64,000 nucleotides of DNA from UBA6055 sp965214085 (GTDB lineage Bacteria; Chloroflexota; Anaerolineae; Aggregatilineales; Phototrophicaceae). The translations under genes were made by a program, and so were the position numbers. Position 1 is the stretch's first letter. Each line of letters starts with the position of its first letter. The notes under the pieces were generated by a model. The model was given only the letters and a program-made list of their open reading frames with translations, had not been told where the DNA came from and made no database searches. Of this stretch, positions 35,024-43,990 are shown piece by piece. The DNA is taken from the NCBI GenBank assembly GCA_965214085.1, contig OZ243937.1, forward strand, positions 1,550,001-1,614,000, read 5' to 3'.

Positions 35024-35958
35024 TCAAGAGCGTTGCGGTTTTGATCGGCGGGGTAGGCGGCGCCAAATTGGCCAGCGGCTTGATGCAGGTCGTCGCGCCC
35101 GAGCGGCTGACATTCATCGTCAACACCGGCGACGATTTCCGCCACCTATGCCTGAAAATCTGCCCCGATTTAGACACCGTGATGTACACCCTGGCCGGCA
35201 TGGCGGACCCGGAACAGGGCTGGGGCATCGCCGATGACACTTCCAATACATTAAATAGCCTGGAGCAAAACTACGGCGTCGAACCCTGGTTCCGGCTGGG
35301 TGATAAAGACCTGGCCACTCACCTGCTGCGCGCGCATCTTCTGCGCCGCGGGCATTCGCTCACTGCGGTCACCGGCTGTCTCGCCCGGCGGCTGGGCATT
35401 TCAGCGCGCCTGCTGCCCATGTGCGATGACGAAATTCCGACAATCATCAAGACAGAGCAGCACGGAGAATTGGGTTTTCAGGAATACTTTGTGAAACATC
35501 GCTGGCAGCCCATCGTAAAGTCTATAGAGCACAAAGATTGTGAAAGGGCAGCCATGTCGCCGGCAGTTTCAGCCGCTATTGAAACGGCGGATGTTATTCT
35601 GATCGCGCCATCCAATCCCTGGTTGTCGGTCGCGCCGATTCTGGCTGTGCCAGGCTTGCGAACAGCGCTGAAGCGCGCGGAGGCGCCGGTCGTCGCTATC
35701 ACGCCTATCATTGCTGGCGCGGCTATCAAGGGGCCAACGGCCAAGATCATGGCCGAGTTGGGCTTGGATGTTGCCGAGGCGGCGGTTGCGCGCTTCTACG
35801 GCGACATCATTGACGGCTTCGTCAATGACGTTCGCAACCAGTCCGTTTGCGCTGAAAACCTGCGCGCTGTGCAGCTGAATACGCTCATGACGGATACAAA
35901 AGCCAAAGTCGACTTGGCCCGCGACACGCTGGGCTGGATCGCCGGGTGGGCCTCATGA
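35014..35958 (+). CDS. cofD: 2-phospho-L-lactate (or PEP) transferase for F420
   Basis: It joins the lactyl- or enolpyruvyl-guanosine diphosphate from CofC to FO. The 314-residue CofD-fold protein begins VLIGGVGGAKLASGL, has IVNTGDDFRHLCLKICPDLDTV with substrate-binding Asp, GWGIADDTSNTL, and IAPSNPWLSVAPIL near the end. The start is read as TTG at 35014, overlapping the reductase stop; an upstream frame to 34729 lies wholly inside the neighbour and is rejected. The stop overlaps the cofC ATG. Confidence 0.92.
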   Translation: MAIVKSVAVLIGGVGGAKLASGLMQVVAPERLTFIVNTGDDFRHLCLKICPDLDTVMYTLAGMADPEQGWGIADDTSNTLNSLEQNYGVEPWFRLGDKDLATHLLRAHLLRRGHSLTAVTGCLARRLGISARLLPMCDDEIPTIIKTEQHGELGFQEYFVKHRWQPIVKSIEHKDCERAAMSPAVSAAIETADVILIAPSNPWLSVAPILAVPGLRTALKRAEAPVVAITPIIAGAAIKGPTAKIMAELGLDVAEAAVARFYGDIIDGFVNDVRNQSVCAENLRAVQLNTLMTDTKAKVDLARDTLGWIAGWAS

Positions 35959-36602
35959 GCCTCTGGACCATCATCCCGGTCAAGCCGCTGAAGAACGCCA
36001 AGAGCCGCCTGACGCCAGTTCTGTCCCCCGAACAGCGCTTTGAATTGGCCCAGGCCATGTTCCGGCATGTGCTGGCGGTGACCACTACCATCCAGCAGGT
36101 TACCGGTGTGCTGGTCATTTCGCGTGATACCAAGGCGCTGGCGATCGCGCGCGAAATGGGCGCCAAGACTTTGCAAGAGGGCTCCATGTCGAATCTGAAT
36201 CCGGCGCTGCTGCGCGCGACCATGGTGGTCAAGAGCTGGCGCGCCGATGCGGTGCTGGTGCTGCCGGCGGATTTGCCCTTCATCAATGCGGAAGACCTGC
36301 GAGAGTTGATCGCTTTGGCGACTGATCGCTCAGTGGTCATCGCGACCGACCGCAATCAGGACGGCACAAACGCGCTCTTGATTCGGCCGCCCCTCGCTAT
36401 CGAATACGATTACGGCGGCGGCAGTTACCGGCGGCACCTGCGAATGGCGCGGGCCGCTGGCCTGCAAGTGCGTGAATTCCAGTCCGATCGGCTTTCGCTG
36501 GACATTGATGTGCCGCAAGATTTGCGAGAATATCAAGAGATACTGGAGCAGGGACACTTTGGTCATCTGCCGTCCTTCCCGGTCATGTACGGCGCCAATT
36601 GA
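35955..36602 (+). CDS. cofC: 2-phospho-L-lactate (or PEP) guanylyltransferase
   Basis: It activates 2-phospholactate or PEP with GTP for CofD. 215 residues, starting at the ATG at 35955 (ATGA overlap with cofD). TIIPVKPLKNAKSRL forms the nucleotide loop, VLVLPADLPFINAEDL holds the metal-binding Asp, and DRNQDGTNALLIRPP and LSLDIDVPQDLREY follow. This completes the FO-to-F420 steps. FO synthase (cofG/cofH) is absent from the window. Confidence 0.93.
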   Translation: MSLWTIIPVKPLKNAKSRLTPVLSPEQRFELAQAMFRHVLAVTTTIQQVTGVLVISRDTKALAIAREMGAKTLQEGSMSNLNPALLRATMVVKSWRADAVLVLPADLPFINAEDLRELIALATDRSVVIATDRNQDGTNALLIRPPLAIEYDYGGGSYRRHLRMARAAGLQVREFQSDRLSLDIDVPQDLREYQEILEQGHFGHLPSFPVMYGAN

Positions 36603-36616
36603 CGAGCGGGCGACAT

Positions 36617-36646
36617 TTGCAAGCGAAGCGGATTCTGAATGATAAT
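36617..36646 (+). promoter_or_regulatory. Possible internal promoter before the luciferase-like gene
   Basis: TTGCAA (36617-36622), an 18-base spacer and GATAAT (36641-36646) lie in the 84-base gap after cofC. If used, the luciferase-like and xanthine dehydrogenase genes can be transcribed separately from the F420 genes. Confidence 0.45.
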
Positions 36647-36686
36647 ATGTAGAGAACAGTAGTAGATAGCGAAGTGGAGATACCTC

Positions 36687-37694
36687 ATGGCTGATCGCGT
36701 AGCGCTTTATTTGCAGGACGCACATCCCTTGGCGGACGCCATCGAATATGTGAAGTACGCCGAGCTCTGTGGCTTTGAAGCCGTATGGCAAGCCGAGAGC
36801 CGCCTGGTACGCGATGCCATCGTCCCGATGGCCGCTTTTGCCGCCGTCACCTCGCGCATAATGATCGGCTCCGGCGTGATAAACAACTGGACGCGCAATG
36901 CCGCCGTGGTCGCGGCCACCTTTCTAACGCTGGACGACCTGGCCCAAGATCGCATCTATTGTGGCATCGGCGCCTGGTGGGATCCGCTGGCGGCCAAGGT
37001 CGGCATCACCCGGCGCAAGAACTTGCTGGCCATGCGCGAAGTGGTGACGGTTGTGCGCCGGCTGCTCAATCGCGAGCGCGTCAGTTTTGACGGCGAGTTT
37101 GTGCAAATGGATGATGTCGAGTTGGACGTGGTGCATGGCCGCAAAGAGCCGCGCAATGTGCCCATTTATATCGGCGCGACGGGCCCCAAAATGATGGCGT
37201 TGACCGGCGAGATCGCCGATGGCGCCGTGCTGAATTATCTGGTTTCGCCCAAATACAACGACATGGCTATGGCGCAGCTGGAGATCGGCGCTAAGAAGGC
37301 CGGCAAATCGATCGCGGATGTAGACCGCCCGCAACTGGTCGTCTGCTCGGTCGATAACGACCGCGCCGCGGCGCTGGACGCTGCCCGCAAATTGGTCACG
37401 CAATACCTTGGGCAACAGCCGCATATCATGAAAGCCAGCGGCGTCAGCCAAGATTTGCTCGATGAAATCAACCAGGTCTTGACCTGGCCCGCCACCGAGG
37501 AACAGATCATGGAAGCGATGAAGCTGGTGCCGGACGATGTGGTGCAAATGATCACCGCTTCGGGTACGCCGGACGAGGTCAAAGCCAAAGTGCGCGAGTA
37601 TGTCGACGCCGGCGCCACCTGCCCCATACTCTACCCGCTGGGGGCTGATGTTCGTCTGATGATCGACACCTTCGCCGGCGGTTATTCCAGCTGA
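36687..37694 (+). CDS. Luciferase-like F420-dependent oxidoreductase
   Basis: A 335-residue TIM-barrel enzyme of the bacterial luciferase-like superfamily. It has GFEAVWQAESRLVRD near the N-terminus, RIMIGSGVINNWTRN, a RIYCGIGAWWDP turn, YIGATGPKMMALTGEIADGAVLNYLVSP (the phosphate- and deazaflavin-binding region), and a helical C-terminal stretch. F420 as cofactor is inferred from family type and from its place after cofC. It is near methylene-H4MPT-reductase-like members of the family but the substrate is unknown. Confidence 0.82.
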   Translation: MADRVALYLQDAHPLADAIEYVKYAELCGFEAVWQAESRLVRDAIVPMAAFAAVTSRIMIGSGVINNWTRNAAVVAATFLTLDDLAQDRIYCGIGAWWDPLAAKVGITRRKNLLAMREVVTVVRRLLNRERVSFDGEFVQMDDVELDVVHGRKEPRNVPIYIGATGPKMMALTGEIADGAVLNYLVSPKYNDMAMAQLEIGAKKAGKSIADVDRPQLVVCSVDNDRAAALDAARKLVTQYLGQQPHIMKASGVSQDLLDEINQVLTWPATEEQIMEAMKLVPDDVVQMITASGTPDEVKAKVREYVDAGATCPILYPLGADVRLMIDTFAGGYSS

Positions 37695-37744
37695 ACCGTG
37701 TCTGATTCGATGCGAGACGCAGCGCTCTAGCGAAGGCTATCGAC

Positions 37745-38359
37745 GTGGTCAAGATTCTCTGCGTAAGCGATACCGAGATGCCGCAGTTGCACAGCGCCGT
37801 TAATTTGCGCCGCCAGTACAGCGATATCGACATGATCATCAGTTGCGGCGATATGCCGCCGGATTACCTCGATTTCATCACCAGCATCATCAGCGTGCCT
37901 ATGTTTTACGTGCGCGGCAACCACGATGAAGTCTATGACAGGGAACCGCCCGGGGGCATCGATTTGCATCGACAGGTGGTGGAGTACCGGGGATTGGTCA
38001 TGGCCGGCTTGGAAGGGTCGATTAGATACAATCGAGGCGCGATCCAGTACACGCAATCTCAAATGCAGCGCATGGTGCTGGGCTTGGCGCCGTCGATACT
38101 TTGGAATCGTTGGGCGCGGAAACGCAAGATCGATCTCTTTGTCACCCACTCGCCGGCGCTTAATATCCATGACGGCAATGATGCGGCGCACCGCGGCTTC
38201 AGCAGCTTTCTCAATTTTATGAAGTGGTATCGTCCCCGTTATATGCTGCATGGGCATGTGCATATCTGGGATCGGCGCAAGACGGTGCGCACGCAATATG
38301 AATCGACCTGTGTTTTGAATATCAATCCCTTTACCGTTCTCGACCTGGATCCGATCTAG
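37745..38359 (+). CDS. Metallophosphoesterase with altered first motif
   Basis: A 204-residue calcineurin-like phosphoesterase. SCGDMPPDYL, YVRGNHDE (58-62), FVTHSPA and LHGHVH give four of the five metal motifs. The first, normally D-x-H, reads SDTEM, so Glu11 replaces His. Such a change could alter metal choice or activity. The substrate may be a nucleotide or phosphodiester. The start is GTG at 37745. It lies 50 bases after the luciferase-like gene and 41 before the xanthine dehydrogenase gene, so it belongs to the same unit. Confidence 0.8.
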   Translation: MVKILCVSDTEMPQLHSAVNLRRQYSDIDMIISCGDMPPDYLDFITSIISVPMFYVRGNHDEVYDREPPGGIDLHRQVVEYRGLVMAGLEGSIRYNRGAIQYTQSQMQRMVLGLAPSILWNRWARKRKIDLFVTHSPALNIHDGNDAAHRGFSSFLNFMKWYRPRYMLHGHVHIWDRRKTVRTQYESTCVLNINPFTVLDLDPI

Positions 38360-38400
38360 GCGGCCGGCCCGACCGATTCAGTCAAGGAGGCGCGTCGACC

Positions 38401-39828
38401 ATGTGGCAGGCTTATCACTGCGTCAGCAGCGTGTCCGAGGCTTTGGCTCTGCTCGACGAACACGGCGCTGCCGCCCGCATTGTGGCTGGCGGCACCGACC
38501 TCATCATTGAGATGGAGCATGGGGCGCATCCGCAGCTGCAGGTCCTGGTTGATATCACGCGCGTCCCCGGCTTGGACCGTATCATCCAGGAGGATGAGGC
38601 CATCGTGCTGGGTCCGCTGGTCACGCACAATCACGTGGTCGACAGCGACTTGATCCGCCGCCGCGCGCTGCCGCTGGCGCAAGCCTCATGGGAAGTCGGG
38701 GCGCCCCAGATTCGCAATCGCGCCACGATCGCTGGCAATCTAATCACTGCTTCCCCCGCCAACGATACCATCACGCCCTTGATCGCCCTGGGCGCGGCAG
38801 TGACCCTGCTTTCCGCAGACGGCCAACGTACTGTAAGGCTGGAAGACTTCTACAGCGGGTTCCGGCAAACCGTCTTGCGACCGAACGAACTTCTGAGTTC
38901 AATCCGCATTCCGCCCTTGGCTGACCACCAGCGCGGCATCTTTCTGAAGCTGGGCTTGAGGCGCGCCCAAGCCATATCCGTCGTGGATGTCGCCGCTGTC
39001 ATTGGGCGCGACGAGGACGGTATCGTGACCGACGCTCGCATCGCCCTCGGCAGCGTCGCCGCCACCATCGTTACTGTGCCCGCCGCCGAGAATTTCTTGG
39101 TCGGGCAGCCCCTCGACAGTGAGGTCATAGCCGAGTGCGGGCGTTTGGCCAGCGCGGCTGTTACGCCAATAGAAGACGTTCGCGGCAGCGCCGAGTACCG
39201 CAGCGAGATGGTTAAGATTCTGGTAGCGCGCGCGTTGCGGCAGCTGGCGGCCGAGCGTCAAGAGCCGGGCATTCCCGCCGCGCCGCCGATGCTTTGGGGC
39301 GAAAACCAGGCGCGGGTTGCGCAAGGCTTGCCGCAGGGTATCGTCCATCTGCCCGATACACCCATCGAGAGCCGCGTCAACGGCCGCGAAGTCCGTACCG
39401 TCAGCGGTCAGCAGAAATCGCTCTTGCACTGGCTGCGCGACGAGGTCGGTTTGCCCGGCACAAAAGAAGGCTGCGCTGAAGGCGAATGCGGCGCCTGCAC
39501 CGTCTTCCTCGATGATGTGGCGGTGATGTCCTGCATGGTGCACGCGCCCCGCGCGCATGGCGCCGAAATCGTAACGGTCGAGGGCTTACAGCGGGGAGAC
39601 GCCCTGCATCCGATTCAGCAGGCATTCATAGACGAAGCCGCCGTCCAATGCGGTTATTGTACGCCGGGCTTCCTGATGGCCGGGGCCAAACTGCTGGAAG
39701 AAATCCCCCAGCCTGATAGCGAACAGATCAATTACAGCATCAGTGGCAACCTATGCCGCTGCACCGGCTATTACAAAATCGTAGAAGCCTTCCGCCAAGC
39801 CATCCGGCCGAAATCGCAAGTCCCTTAA
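38401..39828 (+). CDS. Xanthine dehydrogenase-type FAD plus [2Fe-2S] fused subunit
   Basis: The 475-residue protein joins two modules usually separate or in the other order. Residues 1-285 are the FAD-binding subunit (RIVAGGTDLIIEM, ATIAGNLITASPAND). Residues about 320-475 are the ferredoxin subunit: plant-type cluster with Cys358, 363, 366 and 378, then the helical cluster with Cys417, Cys420, Cys452 and Cys454 (CGYCTPG, CRCTGY). All eight Cys are present. It would carry electrons from the molybdenum subunit at 41637 to NAD or another acceptor. Purine neighbours favour xanthine or hypoxanthine as substrate. It ends 9 bases before the unknown gene. Confidence 0.9.
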   Translation: MWQAYHCVSSVSEALALLDEHGAAARIVAGGTDLIIEMEHGAHPQLQVLVDITRVPGLDRIIQEDEAIVLGPLVTHNHVVDSDLIRRRALPLAQASWEVGAPQIRNRATIAGNLITASPANDTITPLIALGAAVTLLSADGQRTVRLEDFYSGFRQTVLRPNELLSSIRIPPLADHQRGIFLKLGLRRAQAISVVDVAAVIGRDEDGIVTDARIALGSVAATIVTVPAAENFLVGQPLDSEVIAECGRLASAAVTPIEDVRGSAEYRSEMVKILVARALRQLAAERQEPGIPAAPPMLWGENQARVAQGLPQGIVHLPDTPIESRVNGREVRTVSGQQKSLLHWLRDEVGLPGTKEGCAEGECGACTVFLDDVAVMSCMVHAPRAHGAEIVTVEGLQRGDALHPIQQAFIDEAAVQCGYCTPGFLMAGAKLLEEIPQPDSEQINYSISGNLCRCTGYYKIVEAFRQAIRPKSQVP

Positions 39829-39837
39829 GGACAGATC

Positions 39838-41592
39838 ATGGATCGACGAGTGCCCACGACGGGCAGCGAAGAAATCGAACTTTACATGCGCACCTATTAT
39901 TCGTTGCTGCGTTCCAGCGACAGCATCAAGATCGAAACGCTGGTGGAGAGCCATTTGGCCATGGCGTCCTCCTTGCATGATCGCGCCGTCGCCGCCGAAC
40001 CCGATGCTTCCGCCTTGATGTACAGCGCCTTGCGTTTGCCCGCCTGCATCATCGAGACCGAAGAAGTTTTGATCGGACAGTTGGAACGTGGCTTTGCAGC
40101 GGCCGGTTACAAGAATGTCGCTGACTGGCAGCGCGTGTATGCGCCGGGCCGCCGGCGGCGCACCCACTTCAACGGGGGCAGCGCCATGGCTGTTTTCATC
40201 GTCAGCCGCTCGGACATTGACGATTTGGCGCCCATCCTGACCGCCTTCCAGATTGAGTGGAATAAACTGCATCAGCTGCTGCAAAACCAGGACTTATACG
40301 ATTCACTGCTGCCTTACGCCGGCGGCGGCGATGTGCCAGCGGAAGAATTCGAGATTCTGGCGGCTGGTTTGCACATGGCGGTCAGTGACTTGCAGCGGCT
40401 GCAACTGTTATGGCAGGACGAATTTGTGAACAACTTGCTGCACATCGGCCGGCAGCGCAAAAGCATGACCCTGCGTCTAATATCCGGATCACTGGCGGAC
40501 TACCGCCGCGCCACCGCCGCCTGGTGGCAGGAGCTCTGTGAGGAAGTGTCTCTGGCGGGCATCGACTTAAAAGAGCGCCCGGTGTACTTCGTTTCCAGCA
40601 ATACGCATTCCTTGATCAACTTGCTGGCCGGCTTCGCCCGGCGTTTTGAAGAGAGCCTGGTCAACTATATTGAGCAGTTCGAAGAAAAATCACTGCTGAC
40701 CGAATACGAAGACCTCAAGGAGAGTTATCACAAGAGCACCGATAATTTCTTGTATTTTGTGCTGCGTCAGTACCTTTCGGGCCATGGCAGCAGCGCCAGA
40801 CGCGTTTTCGAAAAGGAAGAACATCGCCTGGGCATCCATCGTGTGCCCAGCCGGCATGGCTTTGAAATGGAAACGCAAGTGATCGAACTGGGCAAGCTGG
40901 AGGCGCAATGGTTTGATCCTCGCTTGGGCCGGGCCGATGACCTGGAGCCGCTGCGCCATAGCAATGCCGTCGTGCTAAATATCGACTATCCCCTGGGTAT
41001 GGCGTCCTACGAATTGCTCAGCAGCATTTCGCAGGGCGTCGGCCGGCTGGATGGCGTCTACGTCATGGGCAAAGCCGCCACGCTTAACGGCCGCATCGGC
41101 GATATGATGATCCCTAACGTCATCCACGACGAACATTCGCAGAATACTTATCTCTTTCGCAACTGTTTCACCGCGCGGCATGTCCGCTCCTGGATGGAGC
41201 ACGGCAACGTCCTGGACAACCAGAAGGCGGTTACTGTGCTGGGCACATTCTTGCAGAACCCCAACTATATGAGCGTCTTCTATAAAGAGGGTTACACCGA
41301 CATCGAGATGGAAGGCGGGCCCTACTTGTCCGCCATTTACGAAGCCTTCCGCCCGCAGCGGCATCCCATAAACGAGATCGTGAATTTACACTCGGTGAAA
41401 TTTGACATTGGATTTCTCCACTACGCCTCGGACAAGCCGATGAACCGGAGCCAAACCCTGGGCGCGGGCAGCTTGAGCTACGGTGGCGTCGAGCCGACTT
41501 ACGCGGCCGCCATTGCCATCCTGCGGCGCATCTTTTACAACGAGACGGAAAAGCTGATTGAGACCACCTTTGAATCGCTGCCAACCTATTAA
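39838..41592 (+). CDS. 584-residue protein of unknown function with nucleoside-phosphorylase-like C-terminus
   Basis: Not recognised with confidence. Residues 1-370 are mostly helical, with an N-terminal EIELYMRTYYSLLRSSDSIK segment. From about 378 a Rossmann-like stretch follows: VVLNIDYPLGMASYELL, YVMGKAATLNGRIGDMMIP (411 on), VIHDEHSQNTYLF and TDIEMEGGPYLSAIY (488 on). The Gly-rich loop, a GD-x-x-IP turn and a late MEG recall phosphorylases of the PNP/UDP and AMP-nucleosidase type. It lies between the two xanthine dehydrogenase genes (gaps of 9 and 44 bases), so a purine nucleoside or nucleotide function is suggested. Start ATG with AAGGA. Confidence 0.7.
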   Translation: MDRRVPTTGSEEIELYMRTYYSLLRSSDSIKIETLVESHLAMASSLHDRAVAAEPDASALMYSALRLPACIIETEEVLIGQLERGFAAAGYKNVADWQRVYAPGRRRRTHFNGGSAMAVFIVSRSDIDDLAPILTAFQIEWNKLHQLLQNQDLYDSLLPYAGGGDVPAEEFEILAAGLHMAVSDLQRLQLLWQDEFVNNLLHIGRQRKSMTLRLISGSLADYRRATAAWWQELCEEVSLAGIDLKERPVYFVSSNTHSLINLLAGFARRFEESLVNYIEQFEEKSLLTEYEDLKESYHKSTDNFLYFVLRQYLSGHGSSARRVFEKEEHRLGIHRVPSRHGFEMETQVIELGKLEAQWFDPRLGRADDLEPLRHSNAVVLNIDYPLGMASYELLSSISQGVGRLDGVYVMGKAATLNGRIGDMMIPNVIHDEHSQNTYLFRNCFTARHVRSWMEHGNVLDNQKAVTVLGTFLQNPNYMSVFYKEGYTDIEMEGGPYLSAIYEAFRPQRHPINEIVNLHSVKFDIGFLHYASDKPMNRSQTLGAGSLSYGGVEPTYAAAIAILRRIFYNETEKLIETTFESLPTY

Positions 41593-41636
41593 GCGTCTGT
41601 TTTAACTGTGCTTCATTTGATAAAGGATATAAGGCT

Positions 41637-43859
41637 TTGAGCGCTAAAACGGCTGTCATCAGCGAATCCATCAAGCGGATTGACGCTTTGGGCAAGGTCA
41701 CGGGCGAGACGAAATACCCCGGCGACATCAACATCGACGGTCAGTTGTGGATGCGCATCAAGTTCAGCGAGCGCGCCCATGCCCGTGTGATCAGCGTCGA
41801 CAAGCGCCAAGCCGAAGCCCTGCCCGGTGTCGTCAGCGTCTTCACCAGCGGCGATGTGCCGGTAAACGAATACGGCCTGGTCATCAAAGATCAGCCCGTG
41901 CTCTGCGGTCCCGGCGGCGACAAAGCCGGAACCGATGTCGTCCGCTGTTACATGGACATGGTGGCCACCGTCGTCGCGGAAAGCGACGCCATCGCCCAGC
42001 AAGCGCTTGATTTGATTCAGGTCGAGTATGAAGATCTGCCCGCCGTTTTTGACCCCGACGAAGCCATGACTGAGTCCGCGCCGCGGCTGCACCCGGATAG
42101 CCCTGGCAATCTGGCTGCGCGATACCGCATTCGCAAAGGCGATATGGCGGCTGGTTGGGCCGCTGCCGATGTCGTGGTGGAAGGCGAATATGATACGACC
42201 TGGCAAGAGCACGCCTACCTGCAGCCGGAAGCCGGCCTGTCTTACATCGACGAGGAAGACCGTGTCACTGTCATAGTCGCCGGGCAATGGACCCACGAAG
42301 ACCAGGAGCAAATCACCCACGCGCTTGACCTGCCGCCCGAACGGGTGCGCGTCATCTATCCTGCCATCGGCGGCGCTTTTGGGGGCCGCGAAGATATGTC
42401 CGTGCAGATCGTGCTGGCGTTGGCGACCTGGATATTGCGCCGGCCGATCAAGATTCAATGGAGCCGCGAAGAGTCCATCCTCTATCATCACAAGCGCCAT
42501 CCTATCAAAGTGCGCGCCAAGTGGGGCGCGACTAAATCGGGTGTAATCACGGCGATATATTCTGAAGTCATCGGCGATGCCGGCGCTTACAACTACACCT
42601 CCAACAAGGTGCTGGGCAATGCGCAGCTTACAGCCGGCGGCGCCTATGAAGCGGAAAATATCCACATCGATACCTATGCCGTTTACACCAATAATATTCC
42701 GTCTGGCGCGTTTCGCGGCTTTGGCGCGCCACAAGCGCTCTTCGCGGCTGAGGGCCAGATGAATCGCCTGGCGCAGGCTTTGAATATGGACCCGCTCGAG
42801 ATTCGGCTGATCAATTCGATTCGCGACGGCAGTTTGGGCGTGGTCGACACGCCATTTCCCTCTGGCGTGACCATGCCGCAGGTCTTTGAGGCTTGCGGGC
42901 GCGAATCCTGGTGGCGCGAAACAGCGGACGGCTGGTCCCTGCAAAGCCCCGCGCAGCCGGCTGAGGCCACAAAACGGCGCGGACGGGGCCTGGCCGGCGG
43001 CTTCAAAAATGTCGGCTTCAGCTTCGGCTTTCCCGAGCACTGCTGGGCCGGTATCGAGCTGCGCGGCAGCGCCGAGATAGAGCATGTGCTTCTATACCAC
43101 GCCGCGGCGGATGTCGGCCAAGGCGCGCATACCGCCTTGATGCAAATGGCGGCCGCTGCGGTTGGCGTCCCCTTCGACCGGGTGGAGATTGTCGCATCAG
43201 ACACGGCGACCTCGGGGTCGTCTGGCAGCGCCTCAGCATCACGCCTCACCTTTATGTCCGGCAATGCCATTCGCCCCGCCGCCGAAATCGCCCTGCAAAA
43301 GTGGCAAGACGAAGAACGCCCGGCCCGCGGCGAATTCATGTACCGCCCGCCGCCGACGACCGCCTTTGATCCCGTGACCGGCAAAGCCGAGCCGAATTTC
43401 GCTTATGGCTACGTCGCCGAAGCAGTCGAGGTCGAGGTTGATATCGAGACGGGCCAGGTGCAGGTGCTGGAGGTGGTCTGCGCCAATGACGTGGGCAAGG
43501 TGATAAACCCGCAGCAATTGCAAGGCCAAATCGAAGGCGCGATCGTGCAGGCGCAGGGCTACGCGCTGATGGAATATCTGGTGTCGCGCGAGGGCCGCAT
43601 TCAAAATCCCTACCTGTCGACATACCTCATCCCCACCTCGCTCGATGTGCCGCCCAAGGTGAAGTCGGTGGTGCTGGAACATCCCGACCCGATTGGTCCC
43701 TGGGGCGCGCGCGGCATGGCGGAAATGCCCTTCCTGCCCTTGGCGCCCGCGATCGCCGCCGCCATCTTTGACGCTACCGGCGTCTGGATGGACTCCCAGC
43801 CCTTCACCGCCGAGAAAGTAGTCAAAGCGCTGCGGCAGCAGGGTATCGGCGTCATCTGA
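41637..43859 (+). CDS. Xanthine dehydrogenase-type molybdenum-binding subunit
   Basis: A 740-residue molybdopterin hydroxylase large subunit. GGAFGGREDMSVQ (244 on) and AFRGFGAPQA (358 on) bind the cofactor, DVGQGAHT starts at 492, and GARGMAEMP ends with Glu696, the catalytic Glu. The start is TTG at 41637 with AAGGATATAAGG upstream. Together with the fused FAD/FeS gene it gives a complete enzyme of the XDH/CODH superfamily. The purine cluster and the YqeC protein encoded next suggest a selenium-type purine hydroxylase, but nicotinate- or CO-type substrates are possible. Confidence 0.9.
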   Translation: MSAKTAVISESIKRIDALGKVTGETKYPGDINIDGQLWMRIKFSERAHARVISVDKRQAEALPGVVSVFTSGDVPVNEYGLVIKDQPVLCGPGGDKAGTDVVRCYMDMVATVVAESDAIAQQALDLIQVEYEDLPAVFDPDEAMTESAPRLHPDSPGNLAARYRIRKGDMAAGWAAADVVVEGEYDTTWQEHAYLQPEAGLSYIDEEDRVTVIVAGQWTHEDQEQITHALDLPPERVRVIYPAIGGAFGGREDMSVQIVLALATWILRRPIKIQWSREESILYHHKRHPIKVRAKWGATKSGVITAIYSEVIGDAGAYNYTSNKVLGNAQLTAGGAYEAENIHIDTYAVYTNNIPSGAFRGFGAPQALFAAEGQMNRLAQALNMDPLEIRLINSIRDGSLGVVDTPFPSGVTMPQVFEACGRESWWRETADGWSLQSPAQPAEATKRRGRGLAGGFKNVGFSFGFPEHCWAGIELRGSAEIEHVLLYHAAADVGQGAHTALMQMAAAAVGVPFDRVEIVASDTATSGSSGSASASRLTFMSGNAIRPAAEIALQKWQDEERPARGEFMYRPPPTTAFDPVTGKAEPNFAYGYVAEAVEVEVDIETGQVQVLEVVCANDVGKVINPQQLQGQIEGAIVQAQGYALMEYLVSREGRIQNPYLSTYLIPTSLDVPPKVKSVVLEHPDPIGPWGARGMAEMPFLPLAPAIAAAIFDATGVWMDSQPFTAEKVVKALRQQGIGVI

Positions 43860-43911
43860 GCCGGTAGCGCTGCGCTCCTATCAGCTCTCAGCCTGCAATC
43901 ACGTCGAATTT

Positions 43912-43990
43912 TGTAGGGGCGACTTATCAAGTCGCCCGAAAGTGCGAAGCCATGTCATCGACGGGCGAGCCGGCGGCTCTCCCATACCCA
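43912..43990. repeat. TGTAGGGGCGA element, degraded copy
   Basis: The left end TGTAGGGGCGA is intact and opens a hairpin GGGCGACTT-ATC-AAGTCGCCC. The right end GGGCGAGCCGGCGGCTCTCCC is mutated. It fills part of the 354-base gap 43860-44213, which holds no gene. Confidence 0.5.

Noticed and set aside
41613..43085. 490-codon minus-strand frame opposite the molybdenum subunit gene
   Set aside because: The plus-strand frame has all cofactor motifs; the antisense translation has none and reflects codon bias.
41637..43859. Selenocysteine UGA in the hydroxylase
   Set aside because: The frame has no internal UGA; in this class selenium, if used, is a labile ligand and not an encoded residue.
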